Assembly (NCBI RefSeq): GCF_004361915.1
Contig: NZ_SNWP01000011.1
Coordinates: forward strand, 806,001 to 870,000
Source: Sediminibacterium goheungense
Lineage (GTDB): Bacteria; Bacteroidota; Bacteroidia; Chitinophagales; Chitinophagaceae
DNA length: 64,000 bases
Direction of reading: 5' to 3'
Part shown: piece after piece, positions 1 through 9,201 of the stretch
How the letters are laid out: each line of letters begins with the position of its first letter
Numbering within the stretch: position 1 is the first letter of the stretch
Position numbers and translations under genes: made by a program
Notes under the pieces: model-generated
The model's input: only the letters and a program-made list of their open reading frames with translations
Databases searched by the model: none
What the model was told of the DNA's origin: nothing

Positions 1-367
1 CATTTATTCCATTATTATAGAAGAATATGGATTGATTGGTGGTGCTTTTATGATATTTATATACCTCGTATTTCTGTTTCGTTGTATACGGATATTCCGG
101 AAATGTCCCTATGCTTTCGGTGCTTTTCTTGCACTCGGTTTGAGTTTTACACTGGTAATACAGGCAGTAGCAAACATGGCGGTCAATGTAAATCTGGTGC
201 CGGTAACCGGTGTTACGCTTCCATTGGTAAGTATGGGAGGAAGCTCCTTTTTGTTTACCTGCTGCGCCATTGGTATTGTATTAAGTGTAGCCCGTAATGT
301 TGAACAGATAGAAGGTAAGCCGGAGCCGGCACCATTAACTACACCCATCACCTCGCCAACCGTATAG
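1..367 (+). CDS. ftsW: FtsW, SEDS-family peptidoglycan glycosyltransferase (C-terminal part)
   Basis: Only the C-terminal 121 residues are present; the reading frame starts at base 2 and the N-terminus lies left of the window. FtsW is the septal peptidoglycan polymerase of the divisome in the inner membrane. The fragment begins with an IIEEYGLIGG segment, has two to three hydrophobic helices, and contains the family-typical stretch NLVPVTGVTLPLVSMGGSS before the last helix. The order ftsW-murG-murC-ftsQ-ftsA-ftsZ, with 5 bases to murG, supports FtsW rather than its paralogue RodA. The short P/T-rich tail after the last helix is unremarkable. Confidence 0.9.
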   Translation, partial: IYSIIIEEYGLIGGAFMIFIYLVFLFRCIRIFRKCPYAFGAFLALGLSFTLVIQAVANMAVNVNLVPVTGVTLPLVSMGGSSFLFTCCAIGIVLSVARNVEQIEGKPEPAPLTTPITSPTV

Positions 368-372
368 CATAT

Positions 373-1467
373 ATGCAGAAAAAAATTATCATAGCAGGAG
401 GAGGAACAGGGGGGCATATATTCCCGGCTATAGCTATTGCAAATGCCATTAAAAAATTGGCACCTGATACTGAGTTCTTATTCATCGGTGCACAGGGTAA
501 GATGGAAATGGAAAAAGTACCTCAGGCCGGGTATCACATCGAAGGACTGGATATAGCAGGATTTAACCGTTCCAATATTTTTAAAAATATTTCACTGCCC
601 CTGAAACTGATCAGAAGTTTCTTAAAAGTAAAAAAGCTGGTGAATCGGTTTGGGCCAGATGCGGTAATAGGTGTAGGCGGCTATTCTACTTTCCCTGTAT
701 TAAGATATGCACAGCAAAAAAATATTCCCACGTTTATTCATGAGGCCAATTCCTTTGCAGGCAAGAGTAATATCTTATTGGGAACGCGGGCAACCAAAAT
801 ATTTGTAGCAACAGCAGGTATGGAAAAATTTTTCCCAGCTGCAAAATTGATGATAACAGGTAATCCTGTACGAAAATCTATTGTGGATATTACTGTTTCG
901 AAAGATCAGGCATTACAGCGTTTTGGTCTTGAAAAAAATAAAATAACCATACTTGTTATGGGGGGGAGTCTGGGCGCAAAAAGTATGAATGATGTAATTG
1001 CTGCACATGTACATGAATTTATTTCACTCGATATTCAATTAATCTGGCAGACGGGTAAAAATAATGCAGCTGCTTATAAAGAAAGAGGAAGTGTTTTTCC
1101 AAATATCTGGGTCGATACGTTTATTACGGAGATGGAACAGGCTTATGCAGCGGCAGATATCGTAGTGTCGAGAGCAGGTGCTATGTCGGTTGCAGAAATA
1201 TGCGTGGTGAAAAAGCCTGCCATATTTGTTCCTTATCCGCACGCAGCAGAGGATCATCAGACGGTAAATGCTATGCACCTTGTAAATAAGGGGGCAGCAT
1301 TGATTGTAAGGGACCAGGATGCTTTAAAAGAATTGTTTTCAAAAATGGTAGCACTGGCAAAAGACACAGACCTGCAGAAAACATTACAAGAAAAAATAGC
1401 AACATTGGGTATTGCCAATGCTGATGAAGTTGTGGCAACAGAAATTTTAAATACAATCGGTGGTTAA
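373..1467 (+). CDS. murG: MurG, UDP-GlcNAc:lipid I N-acetylglucosaminyltransferase
   Basis: MurG transfers GlcNAc from UDP-GlcNAc to lipid I on the inner face of the membrane, giving lipid II. The protein has 364 residues, the usual family length. Visible motifs are the N-terminal glycine loop GGGTGGH (residues 9-15), HEAN (123-126), GNP (163-165), the second-domain loop GGSLGA (197-202), RAGAMSVAE (267-275) and PYPHAAEDHQ (287-296). The ATG at 373 follows the ftsW stop by 5 bases, and the 3' end overlaps murC by 8 bases, which suggests translational coupling in the dcw operon. Confidence 0.97.
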   Translation: MQKKIIIAGGGTGGHIFPAIAIANAIKKLAPDTEFLFIGAQGKMEMEKVPQAGYHIEGLDIAGFNRSNIFKNISLPLKLIRSFLKVKKLVNRFGPDAVIGVGGYSTFPVLRYAQQKNIPTFIHEANSFAGKSNILLGTRATKIFVATAGMEKFFPAAKLMITGNPVRKSIVDITVSKDQALQRFGLEKNKITILVMGGSLGAKSMNDVIAAHVHEFISLDIQLIWQTGKNNAAAYKERGSVFPNIWVDTFITEMEQAYAAADIVVSRAGAMSVAEICVVKKPAIFVPYPHAAEDHQTVNAMHLVNKGAALIVRDQDALKELFSKMVALAKDTDLQKTLQEKIATLGIANADEVVATEILNTIGG

Positions 1468-2818
1468 GTTAAACGATATACAGAAAATATATTTTATCGG
1501 TATCGGTGGTATCGGAATGAGTGCCCTTGCCCGTTACTTTAAGTCAAGAGGGGCTGAAGTGAGCGGATATGATAAAACGGTCACGCCACTTACAAAAGAA
1601 CTGGAAAGGCAGGGGATCGATATACATTATGAAGAGCGGGTAGATAGTATACCGCACGATGTAGATGCCGTTGTATACACACCCGCTATACCGGCAGCTC
1701 ATGCTGAACTGGTCTATTATCGTGACAATGGTTATACGGTTGTAAAACGTAGTGATGTATTACAATGGATCACAGAAGGTTCTTTCAATATCTGTGTGGG
1801 AGGAACACATGGAAAAACAACTGTTACGTCGATGATAGCACATCTGTTGCGTCATTCGGGTTATGGGTGTAATGCATTTTTAGGAGGTATAGCAGCCAAT
1901 TACAATACCAATTTCTGGAGTAGCGACAGAAATGTAGTAGTAGTGGAAGCCGATGAATATGATCGTAGCTTTTTAAAACTGGTGCCTGATATTGCAGTAG
2001 TAACGGCTATTGATCCCGATCACCTGGATATTTATGGAACAGCACAGGAAGTTGAAAATGCTTTTGTGCAGTTTGCCGGTAAAGTAAAACCTGGCGGTTG
2101 CCTGGTCACAAAAAAAGGACTTAGCAGAGAGGTTGATCTTCAGGCTTCTCATAATTACCGGTATAGTTATAATGATTCCACCGCAGATGTAAAAGCAGTG
2201 AATCTTACAGTAGAGAATGGTAGTTATCGTTTTGATGTGAGTGGTCCCGGTTGGATTATCAGCAGTATAGAGCTGAATATGGGCGGCTTGCATAACATTG
2301 AAAATGTAGTAGCTGCCATAACGGTGGCCAAACACCTCAATATCAATGACGATGCCATACGGGCAGCTGTTGCGGCATTCAAAGGCGTACGAAGAAGATT
2401 TGAATATGCACTGAAGAACGATACATATACTGTTATTGATGATTATGCGCATCATCCGGAAGAATTACGTGCATTGATCAGTGGAGTGAGGAGTATTTTT
2501 ACAAAGCAGCAACTAACACTGGTATTTCAACCGCATTTATTTAGCCGTACCAATGATCTGGCAGACGGGTTTGCAGAAAGTCTGGATATGGCTGATGAAG
2601 TAATTCTTCTGCCTATTTATCCGGCCAGGGAATTACCTATGCCGGGTGTAACCAGTGAATTGTTACTCAATAAAATGAAGCTGACCAATAAGCAGGTACT
2701 TGAGAAAGAAGCCATGCTTGAATATATCAAAACAAAACGCCCTTCATTGGTGGTGATGGCTGGTGCGGGCGATATAGATGCATTGGTACAACAGGTAAAA
2801 ACAATATTGGAACCGTAA
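1460..2818 (+). CDS. murC: MurC, UDP-N-acetylmuramate--L-alanine ligase
   Basis: MurC is the cytoplasmic ATP-dependent ligase that adds L-alanine to UDP-MurNAc, the first step of the peptide stem. It has 452 residues. The N-terminal UDP-binding loop GIGGIGMSALA is at 14-24, the ATP loop GTHGKTT at 115-121, EADEYDRSF at 162-170 and DPDHLDIYG at 184-192; DDYAHHPEEL marks the C-terminal domain. The chosen start is a GTG at 1460 inside the end of murG; no ATG lies close enough upstream of the GIGGIGM motif. ftsQ follows after 4 bases. Confidence 0.97.
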   Translation: MVKLNDIQKIYFIGIGGIGMSALARYFKSRGAEVSGYDKTVTPLTKELERQGIDIHYEERVDSIPHDVDAVVYTPAIPAAHAELVYYRDNGYTVVKRSDVLQWITEGSFNICVGGTHGKTTVTSMIAHLLRHSGYGCNAFLGGIAANYNTNFWSSDRNVVVVEADEYDRSFLKLVPDIAVVTAIDPDHLDIYGTAQEVENAFVQFAGKVKPGGCLVTKKGLSREVDLQASHNYRYSYNDSTADVKAVNLTVENGSYRFDVSGPGWIISSIELNMGGLHNIENVVAAITVAKHLNINDDAIRAAVAAFKGVRRRFEYALKNDTYTVIDDYAHHPEELRALISGVRSIFTKQQLTLVFQPHLFSRTNDLADGFAESLDMADEVILLPIYPARELPMPGVTSELLLNKMKLTNKQVLEKEAMLEYIKTKRPSLVVMAGAGDIDALVQQVKTILEP

Positions 2819-2822
2819 AAGG

Positions 2823-3881
2823 ATGAATAAGATACCGTGGAAGAAGCGATTGATCCAGACTGCATGGATACTGGCAGGTATTGGTACGGTAGTACTGATG
2901 GGCGCAGCTATGCAAAAAAAGAACAGGAAAACCTGTTCGGATGTAAAGATTGAGATTTCAGGTATTGAAGAGCATATGTTTATCGATGAAAAAGATATTC
3001 TCGAGCTCGTAAATCAACAAAGGAAAGTAATCGGAACACCCATTTCCCTGATCAATCTGCGAGCCATGGAATCGGCACTGGAAAAAAATCCATGGGTAAA
3101 AAATGCTGAAATGTACTTGGATAACCAACAGGTGCTACAGATACAGATTGAAGAGAGGCAGCCTGTGGCCAGGATATTTACAATGCAGGGTGGTTCATTC
3201 TACCTGGATAGTGCAGGGGTCAGATTGCCTTTGAGTGAGAAACTAAGTGCCCGTGTACCCATGTTTACAGGTTTTCCGTCGGATAATGTGAAATTATCAA
3301 AACCTGATAGCCTTTTATTGAAAGATGTGGTGAAACTGGGGATGTACATATTGGAAGATTCTTTCTGGGCAGCACAGGTAGCGCAGATTGATATTGAACC
3401 AGGCAGAGAATTTGAACTGATACCTGTTTTTGGCGACCATGTGGTAAGTATTGGCAAGGCAGATGATCTGGATGCTAAGTTTAACCGTTTGTATACTTTC
3501 TACAAACAGGCATGGTTACAGCATGGTATACATTATTATGAGAAGATCGATGTACAGTTTGATAAGCAGGTGGTGGCAGTGAGAAAAGGAATGGGTGCCA
3601 TAAAGCAGGATTCAACGGCAGCCCTTGCATTGATCAGGCAAATGACAATACCTGTGGATGATGTGACGGCCAGTGTACCAGAAAAGCTGGTAAGGATTGA
3701 TAGCAGTACCAAGCCTGTTGCAGTTGTACAAAAGTCTGTTAAAGAAACACCGCCCGTTAAAACTGTTATTAACAACAACAATAAAATTAATACGAAACCG
3801 TTATCGAAGAAGGCTGAGCAGAAAAAAGAAGAGACAACGACGAAACCAAAGCCGAAAGCGGTAATGAAAAAGAGTAAGTAG
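2823..3881 (+). CDS. ftsQ: FtsQ/DivIB-type cell division protein
   Basis: FtsQ is a bitopic membrane protein that links early and late divisome proteins. This protein of 352 residues has a positively charged N-terminus, one membrane segment at about residues 12-30, then a POTRA-like start (VKIEISGIEEHMFIDEKDIL from about residue 41). Sequence conservation in this family is low in Bacteroidota, so position between murC and ftsA is important evidence. The last 50 or so residues are rich in Lys, Pro, Thr and Asn, a likely disordered periplasmic tail. A perfect 14-bp hairpin follows the stop codon. Confidence 0.88.
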   Translation: MNKIPWKKRLIQTAWILAGIGTVVLMGAAMQKKNRKTCSDVKIEISGIEEHMFIDEKDILELVNQQRKVIGTPISLINLRAMESALEKNPWVKNAEMYLDNQQVLQIQIEERQPVARIFTMQGGSFYLDSAGVRLPLSEKLSARVPMFTGFPSDNVKLSKPDSLLLKDVVKLGMYILEDSFWAAQVAQIDIEPGREFELIPVFGDHVVSIGKADDLDAKFNRLYTFYKQAWLQHGIHYYEKIDVQFDKQVVAVRKGMGAIKQDSTAALALIRQMTIPVDDVTASVPEKLVRIDSSTKPVAVVQKSVKETPPVKTVINNNNKINTKPLSKKAEQKKEETTTKPKPKAVMKKSK

Positions 3882-3917
3882 TGAGTAGTGAGTGACATTT
3901 TAACACTCACTACTCAC
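3881..3917. repeat. perfect hairpin of GTGAGTAGT words between ftsQ and ftsA
   Basis: The arms GTGAGTAGTGAGTG (3881-3894) and CACTCACTACTCAC (3904-3917) are exact reverse complements around a 9-base loop, and a third degenerate copy of the word follows to about 3932. There is no T-run, so this is not a typical intrinsic terminator, but the RNA would fold strongly between ftsQ and ftsA. The same words recur at 24907-24955 and 53895-53945. Confidence 0.7.
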
Positions 3918-3962
3918 TACTGACTACTCACCAAAAACACAAACAACTAAAACACATACCTT

Positions 3963-5333
3963 ATGAATCACAATGAATCACCCATCATTGTTGGACTGGA
4001 CATCGGAACTACTAAAATTGCGGCTATTGCGGGTCGTAAGAATGAATATGGCAAGTTAGAAATACTTGGTTTTGGCCGTGCCAATAGTAGTGGTGTACAG
4101 CATGGACAGGTGTTAAACATCGATCAGACCATTAAAGCTATTCAACAGGCTTTATTAAACTGCTATGAGAGTAATCCAGATCTGGAGATCAATGAAGTAT
4201 ATGTAGGTATTGCCGGTCATCATATCAAAAGTCTGCAAACACGTGGCGATATGGTACGTCAGGATCCGGAAACAGAGATACAGCGTTGGGAGATTGACCA
4301 GTTGCTGAATAACCAGCGTAAAACTTTTATACCTGCCGGTGATCAGATTATTGATGTGATTCCGCAAGATTTCCATGTTGATAATATCCAGAATATCAAA
4401 GATCCTGTTGGTTATAATGGTGTGAAAGTGGGAGCTAATTTCCATATTATTACAGGCGACAGAAACGCCATAAGGAATATTCACCGCGCAGTTGACAGAA
4501 GTGGGTTAAGCACCAAAGATCTCGTACTACAGCCATTGGCTTCTGCCAGCGCCGTAATGAGTGAAATTGATATGGAAGCGGGTGTGGCCATTCTCGACAT
4601 TGGTGGTGGTACCAGTGATCTGGCAGTTTTTTATGAAGGCATTCTGAAGCATACAGCTGTTATTCCATTCGGCGGTGAAAATATTACCAACGATATCCGT
4701 ATGGGGCTGGGTGTACTGAAAAGTCAGGCTGAAGCCATGAAGGTTCAGTTTGGTAGTGCACTGGCAGATGAAGCTAAGGCCAATGCCTATATCACCATCC
4801 CTGGATTGAAGGGTATGCCGGCGAAGGAAATCAGTGTAAAAAATCTGGCAGCGATCATTCAGGCAAGAATGAGTGAAATCCTCGATTTTGTTACTTATCA
4901 TATTAAAACAGTAGGCCTGGATAGCCGTGCTTTAAATGGTGGTATCATTCTTACAGGTGGGGGTTCTCAGTTAAAGCACCTGATTCAACTCACAGAATAT
5001 ACAACAGGTCTGAATGCAAGAATCGGATTGCCTAATGAACACCTGGCACCTAACCATATTGAAGAGCTGAAGAAACCTATGTATGCAACCTGTCTGGGTC
5101 TGATACTGAAAGGTTACAGCGACTACGACCACAAACACAAACAGTTTACTGAGCAGTTTAAAAAAGTAGAAGTGCCTAAAAACCTGAAAGTGGAAGCACC
5201 CGAAATGGAAACACCTGTTATGCCTGTAATCCCGGAAATAGATGCTAATGTACGAAAGCAGAAGTTCTGGGATAAATTCAAGAATAACCTGATTGATCTC
5301 TTTAAAGAAGAGGAAGATCAGGTGATAAAATAA
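3963..5333 (+). CDS. ftsA: FtsA, actin-like divisome membrane anchor
   Basis: FtsA is the ATP-binding actin homologue that tethers FtsZ to the membrane and recruits later divisome proteins. The 456 residues include the phosphate-1 motif GLDIGTTKIA (11-20), the phosphate-2 motif VAILDIGGGTSDLAVF (about 208-223) and the adenosine motif GGIILTGGGSQL. The C-terminus has an amphipathic, aromatic and lysine-rich helix (KQKFWDKFKNNLIDLFKEEE), which is the expected membrane-targeting sequence. It is about 35 residues longer than the E. coli protein, mainly in the C-terminal linker. ftsZ follows after 78 bases. Confidence 0.97.
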   Translation: MNHNESPIIVGLDIGTTKIAAIAGRKNEYGKLEILGFGRANSSGVQHGQVLNIDQTIKAIQQALLNCYESNPDLEINEVYVGIAGHHIKSLQTRGDMVRQDPETEIQRWEIDQLLNNQRKTFIPAGDQIIDVIPQDFHVDNIQNIKDPVGYNGVKVGANFHIITGDRNAIRNIHRAVDRSGLSTKDLVLQPLASASAVMSEIDMEAGVAILDIGGGTSDLAVFYEGILKHTAVIPFGGENITNDIRMGLGVLKSQAEAMKVQFGSALADEAKANAYITIPGLKGMPAKEISVKNLAAIIQARMSEILDFVTYHIKTVGLDSRALNGGIILTGGGSQLKHLIQLTEYTTGLNARIGLPNEHLAPNHIEELKKPMYATCLGLILKGYSDYDHKHKQFTEQFKKVEVPKNLKVEAPEMETPVMPVIPEIDANVRKQKFWDKFKNNLIDLFKEEEDQVIK

Positions 5334-5411
5334 AACATCGTTAATACACGTTTCCTATATATCGTCCCATTGAAAACACAGTAATCTACTAACCCCACAA
5401 AAACGTTCTCT

Positions 5412-7256
5412 ATGATTCACTTTGATCTTCCCAAACAGAAATCCTCCATCATCAAGGTACTTGGTGTAGGTGGCGGTGGGAGCAACGCCGTTAACTTCAT
5501 GTTTGATCAGAATATCGAAGGTGTTGATTTTATTATCTGTAATACCGACGCCAAAGCCATCGAACAAAGTAAGATTCCCAATAAGATTCAATTAGGACCA
5601 CACCTTACCCAGGGTCTGGGTGCAGGTGCCAATCCTGAAGTAGGTAAAAAAGCTACGGAAGAATCGCTGGAAGAAATCAAACGTATCCTGGAAGTAAATA
5701 CAAAAATGGCATTTATTACAGTGGGTATGGGTGGCGGAACCGGTACGGGTGGTGCGCCTATTATTGCGCAGATTTGTAAAGAACTCGGCATTCTTACCGT
5801 TGGTATTGTAACGACTCCTTTCGGATTTGAAGGTCCACGCAGGCAGTTGCAGGCCGATGAAGGTATCCGTCAGCTAAAACCCTATGTAGATACACTGCTG
5901 GTTATCAGTAATGATAAACTGCGTATCCAATACGGAAACCTGAAAATGAAAGAAGCTTTTGCCAAAGCTGATAATGTACTCGCAACCGCAGCAAAATGTA
6001 TCACTGATGTGATCAATAGTCGCGGACATATCATCGTTGACTTTGCTGATGTATGCACTGTTATGAAAAATGGTGGTGTGGCCATTCTTGGTAAGGCTGA
6101 AGTCGAAGGAGAGAACCGCGCTCAATTGGCTATAGAAGAAGCTTTGTCTTCTCCTTTATTGAATGATAATGACATCAGAGGTGCAAAATGGATACTCATT
6201 AACATCAATAGTGCCGAAGGTGATCATGAGTGTACCATGGATGAACTCGAAACCATTAACAATTTCCTGCGCATGCAGGCTGGAGAAGATACAGATGTAA
6301 TTGTGGGTATGGGATATGATAATACACTGGACAAAAAAATCGGTATCACTTTAATTGCAACCGGGTTTGAACATAAAGATCCATTTGCAAAGCCTATTGA
6401 AGAAAAAAAGCCGGAGCCCAGGCAAGAGAAAATTGTAATGACACTGGATGTTGAACAGCCTGAAGCAAAACCTGTTCAGCAGCCGGTACAACAAACATTA
6501 CCGCTGGAAGATAAGGACCCCTTTGCTCCAAGAATGGAGGAGGTGGTAGAAGAAGTGCCTGCGATTAATTTTTTCGCAACCACACCTGTAGTTCCCGAAG
6601 CCCCGGTTGAGGAAGCATCAGTAGAAAATTTTACGCTTCAGTTTGAGCTAAGTACAGAAATTACCGAGGAAGTGTTTGTGCCTGAATTACCTAAAGAGGA
6701 AGTGCATGTTTCCAAAACAATTGTTCAGGATCAAATGCTGCAGTTTACGGTAAATGAACAGCCTCAGCAACCTGCTAGTACAACCATGTTCAGTAAACCC
6801 ATGAACATTTATGCAGAACCTGAAATGCCAGCACCTGCACCTGTTCAGGAAATAAAAGCAGCAATACCGGTTGTAGAAGAAAAACCGGTTGTACAGGAAG
6901 AAGAAATGCTGATGAAACTGGTGGAGAAAGAAGAAAAGCCCGCACAAGCTCCCGTAATAACACCAGCCAGTTTTATTGATGATTCAGTATTGGATGATGC
7001 GGAAGAGCAAAAAAGAAGAGCTGCAGAACGTATTCAGAAACTGCGTAATCTTTCTTTTAACATGAACAATAGTTCAGAGGCCAACAGCGAATTTGATAAT
7101 GTGCCTGCTTATGTAAGAAGAAATATGGAGCTTTTCGGCAATACACTTACCTCTGTAGAAGACTTCTACAGTAAATATACAGTAGGGAAAGATGAAAATA
7201 ATCAGACACAGATTTCCACCATTAATACATTTTTGGACGGAAAAAAGCCTGATTAA
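5412..7256 (+). CDS. ftsZ: FtsZ, tubulin-like GTPase, with long C-terminal extension
   Basis: FtsZ polymerises into the Z-ring at midcell. The GTPase core covers about residues 13-330, with the glycine loop GVGGGGSN near 18-25 and the tubulin signature GGGTGTG at 107-113. The protein is 614 residues, against about 380-400 in model species. The extra length is a Pro/Glu/Val-rich, low-complexity linker at about 335-530, followed by a charged helix (DDAEEQKRRAAERIQKL). The likely C-terminal binding peptide is VPAYVRRNMELF (564-575), and a further 39 residues follow it. Long linkers are common in Bacteroidota FtsZ. A strong terminator lies 45 bases after the stop. Confidence 0.97.
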   Translation: MIHFDLPKQKSSIIKVLGVGGGGSNAVNFMFDQNIEGVDFIICNTDAKAIEQSKIPNKIQLGPHLTQGLGAGANPEVGKKATEESLEEIKRILEVNTKMAFITVGMGGGTGTGGAPIIAQICKELGILTVGIVTTPFGFEGPRRQLQADEGIRQLKPYVDTLLVISNDKLRIQYGNLKMKEAFAKADNVLATAAKCITDVINSRGHIIVDFADVCTVMKNGGVAILGKAEVEGENRAQLAIEEALSSPLLNDNDIRGAKWILININSAEGDHECTMDELETINNFLRMQAGEDTDVIVGMGYDNTLDKKIGITLIATGFEHKDPFAKPIEEKKPEPRQEKIVMTLDVEQPEAKPVQQPVQQTLPLEDKDPFAPRMEEVVEEVPAINFFATTPVVPEAPVEEASVENFTLQFELSTEITEEVFVPELPKEEVHVSKTIVQDQMLQFTVNEQPQQPASTTMFSKPMNIYAEPEMPAPAPVQEIKAAIPVVEEKPVVQEEEMLMKLVEKEEKPAQAPVITPASFIDDSVLDDAEEQKRRAAERIQKLRNLSFNMNNSSEANSEFDNVPAYVRRNMELFGNTLTSVEDFYSKYTVGKDENNQTQISTINTFLDGKKPD

Positions 7257-7301
7257 CGATTGCTTATCATAGATGTTTTAGCCTGGTGATTTTAGTTGTT
7301 G

Positions 7302-7332
7302 ACCCCGACCTTAGTGTCGGGGTTCTTTTTTC
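7302..7332 (+). terminator. intrinsic terminator after ftsZ
   Basis: The stem ACCCCGAC (7302-7309) pairs with GTCGGGGT (7316-7323) and is followed by a run of T. It closes the dcw cluster transcript. Confidence 0.85.
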
Positions 7333-7371
7333 AACTTTTATTGACTGATATTTGTTGTATCAATAAAAAGC

Positions 7372-8295
7372 ATGAAAACAGTACTCATTACGGGTGGAAC
7401 AGGAATGGTTGGTAGGTATCTTACCCAGCTATTGATACAGAAAGGATACCGAGTGAACTGGCTTAGCAGACAGCAGGGAGAAACCAACGTACAGGGAAAC
7501 AGGATACAGGTATTTCAGTGGGATATAGAAAAACAAATCATTAACGAAGAAGCTATATCATCTGCCGATTACATCATACATCTGGCAGGAGCTGGTGTGG
7601 CAGAAAAAAGATGGACAAAGCAACGCAAACAGGAAATACTCGACAGCAGAACCAAAAGCAGCGCTCTCATTGTAAAAGCAATGAAAGAAATACCTAATCA
7701 GGTGCAGGCAGTAGTAAGTGCGTCGGCCATTGGGTGGTATGGTCCGGATAATACAAAAAATCTAAAACCTTTTACGGAAGACATGCCAGTGCATCCCGGT
7801 TTTTTAGGTGATACCTGTAAGGCGTGGGAAGATAGCATTGCACCTGTACATACGCTGCTGCAAAAAAGGTTGGTACGACTTCGGATCGGTATTGTATTAA
7901 GTAACACAGGCGGCGCCATAGCAGAATTTAAGAAACCCCTGCGTATGGGTATGCTTCCCTTGTTTGGTTCAGGTAAGCAAATAGTAAGCTGGATACATAT
8001 AGCAGACCTCTGTCATCTTTTTTTATATGCACTAGAAAACAAAGAAATGCAGGGTGTATTTAATGCCGTTGCCCCAAATCCGGTTTCAAGCCGTATGCTG
8101 ATGGCGGCACTTGGAAAAAGTATGGGTAAATCTATGCTATTGCCTATTCCTATACCGTCATTCTTTTTGCGCTTATTATTAGGAGAAATGAGTATCGAAA
8201 TACTCAAAAGCGCCACCGTTAGCAGCAAGAAATCAGAGGCAGCAGGATTTAGGTATGAGTATGCTGCAATAGATAAAGCAGTCGAACATCTTTAA
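7372..8295 (+). CDS. TIGR01777-type NAD-dependent epimerase/dehydratase family protein
   Basis: This 307-residue protein has an N-terminal Rossmann loop, LITGGTGMVGRYL (about residues 5-17), typical of extended short-chain dehydrogenases, and a C-terminal DUF1731-like segment (FNAVAPNPVSSRMLM onward, about 225-307). This combination defines the YfcH/SDR39U1 group. The substrate is not known, so the product is best called a nucleotide-sugar epimerase-like protein. It stands alone between the ftsZ terminator and a convergent ABC transporter operon. Confidence 0.9.
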   Translation: MKTVLITGGTGMVGRYLTQLLIQKGYRVNWLSRQQGETNVQGNRIQVFQWDIEKQIINEEAISSADYIIHLAGAGVAEKRWTKQRKQEILDSRTKSSALIVKAMKEIPNQVQAVVSASAIGWYGPDNTKNLKPFTEDMPVHPGFLGDTCKAWEDSIAPVHTLLQKRLVRLRIGIVLSNTGGAIAEFKKPLRMGMLPLFGSGKQIVSWIHIADLCHLFLYALENKEMQGVFNAVAPNPVSSRMLMAALGKSMGKSMLLPIPIPSFFLRLLLGEMSIEILKSATVSSKKSEAAGFRYEYAAIDKAVEHL

Positions 8296-8357
8296 TTTTT
8301 TGATCTTTGATTTCTTGATTTGATTTTCATGAATCAAGAAATCAAAGATCAAAAAAT
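8295..8357. repeat. 26-bp perfect hairpin between convergent genes
   Basis: The arms at 8295-8320 and 8332-8357 are perfect reverse complements around an 11-base loop. The sequence is built from tandem words of the type TTTGAT(C/T)TTTGATTTCTTGATT. It begins in the stop codon of the plus-strand gene and ends in the stop codon of the minus-strand ABC permease, so it probably serves as a two-way terminator or RNA end protector. Confidence 0.8.
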
Positions 8358-9181
8358 CATAAATCTCTCTTACTATGTACCCTATAGCAAATGATCCAGA
8401 TAATGGCAGTGATGGCCAGTGTTAATCCAACATGCATGGGAATGGCATCCAGTGCTTTCTGGTAGCCCGCTTTCATATCCTGTCCGAAATTGCCGATAAA
8501 AGCAGGTACAGGTATCAATCTATCCGAAACTTCAAAGGGAAAGAACTTACCTATATCATTTTTGACCTGATACTTGAACCAGGAAACAGCTATGTTTTCA
8601 AGAATGAGATAGTGGAAGAGGAAAATACCCAAGGCTATAAACGCTTTTTTAATCAGATAACCGAGTAAAAAAGCAATCGATAACTGTGCGAAAGTTTGTA
8701 AGAAAAATAAAGGAATGTATTGGAGCTGTTCTGACCAGCGATAAAAATTCTTACTATCTGTATAAGAACCATATCCAATGGCTACAATACTGTACGACAG
8801 TGTAATGATCGCCGTAACAATGAGTACATCACAAAGCTTACTCGTAATAAATTCTTTTCTGTCCCATCCGTCAATAATATTCTGTCTGTGAGTTCGGTAA
8901 TTGTATTCATTGGTTACCAGCATGATCACAAGAATGGCAGGCAGTACAATAAAGAAAGAAGAGAAAAACGCAACTGTATGCCATGTTTCAGGAAAAGCAT
9001 ACGGATTGCCCAGAAACATTTTTGCGATGGCACCTGTTTCTTTTCCTTTGGTAATATCTTCATATACTTTCAGGAACATCAGGTTGATACTCGGATAGGT
9101 TAATGCTACAATACCCAGCATCCACCAGAAAGCAGGATATTTTTTAATTTTTAACCATTCTATTTTTATAAGGGAAAGCAT
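8357..9181 (-). CDS. ABC-2 type transporter permease subunit
   Basis: This 274-residue membrane protein has about six hydrophobic helices, starting with a segment at about 15-35 (FWWMLGIVALTYPSINLMF), and matches the general form of ABC-2 permeases. It starts 20 bases after the stop of the ATPase gene upstream (9202-10098), so the two form an operon and almost certainly one exporter. The substrate cannot be told from sequence. Confidence 0.85.
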   Translation of the reverse strand: MLSLIKIEWLKIKKYPAFWWMLGIVALTYPSINLMFLKVYEDITKGKETGAIAKMFLGNPYAFPETWHTVAFFSSFFIVLPAILVIMLVTNEYNYRTHRQNIIDGWDRKEFITSKLCDVLIVTAIITLSYSIVAIGYGSYTDSKNFYRWSEQLQYIPLFFLQTFAQLSIAFLLGYLIKKAFIALGIFLFHYLILENIAVSWFKYQVKNDIGKFFPFEVSDRLIPVPAFIGNFGQDMKAGYQKALDAIPMHVGLTLAITAIIWIICYRVHSKRDL

Positions 9182-9201
9182 AGTCTTTTTTTTAAGATGA
9201 A

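Noticed and set aside
960..966. G7 run in murG as possible slippage site
   Set aside because: It encodes the conserved glycine loop GGSLG of an essential enzyme, so it is better explained by codon use than by phase variation.
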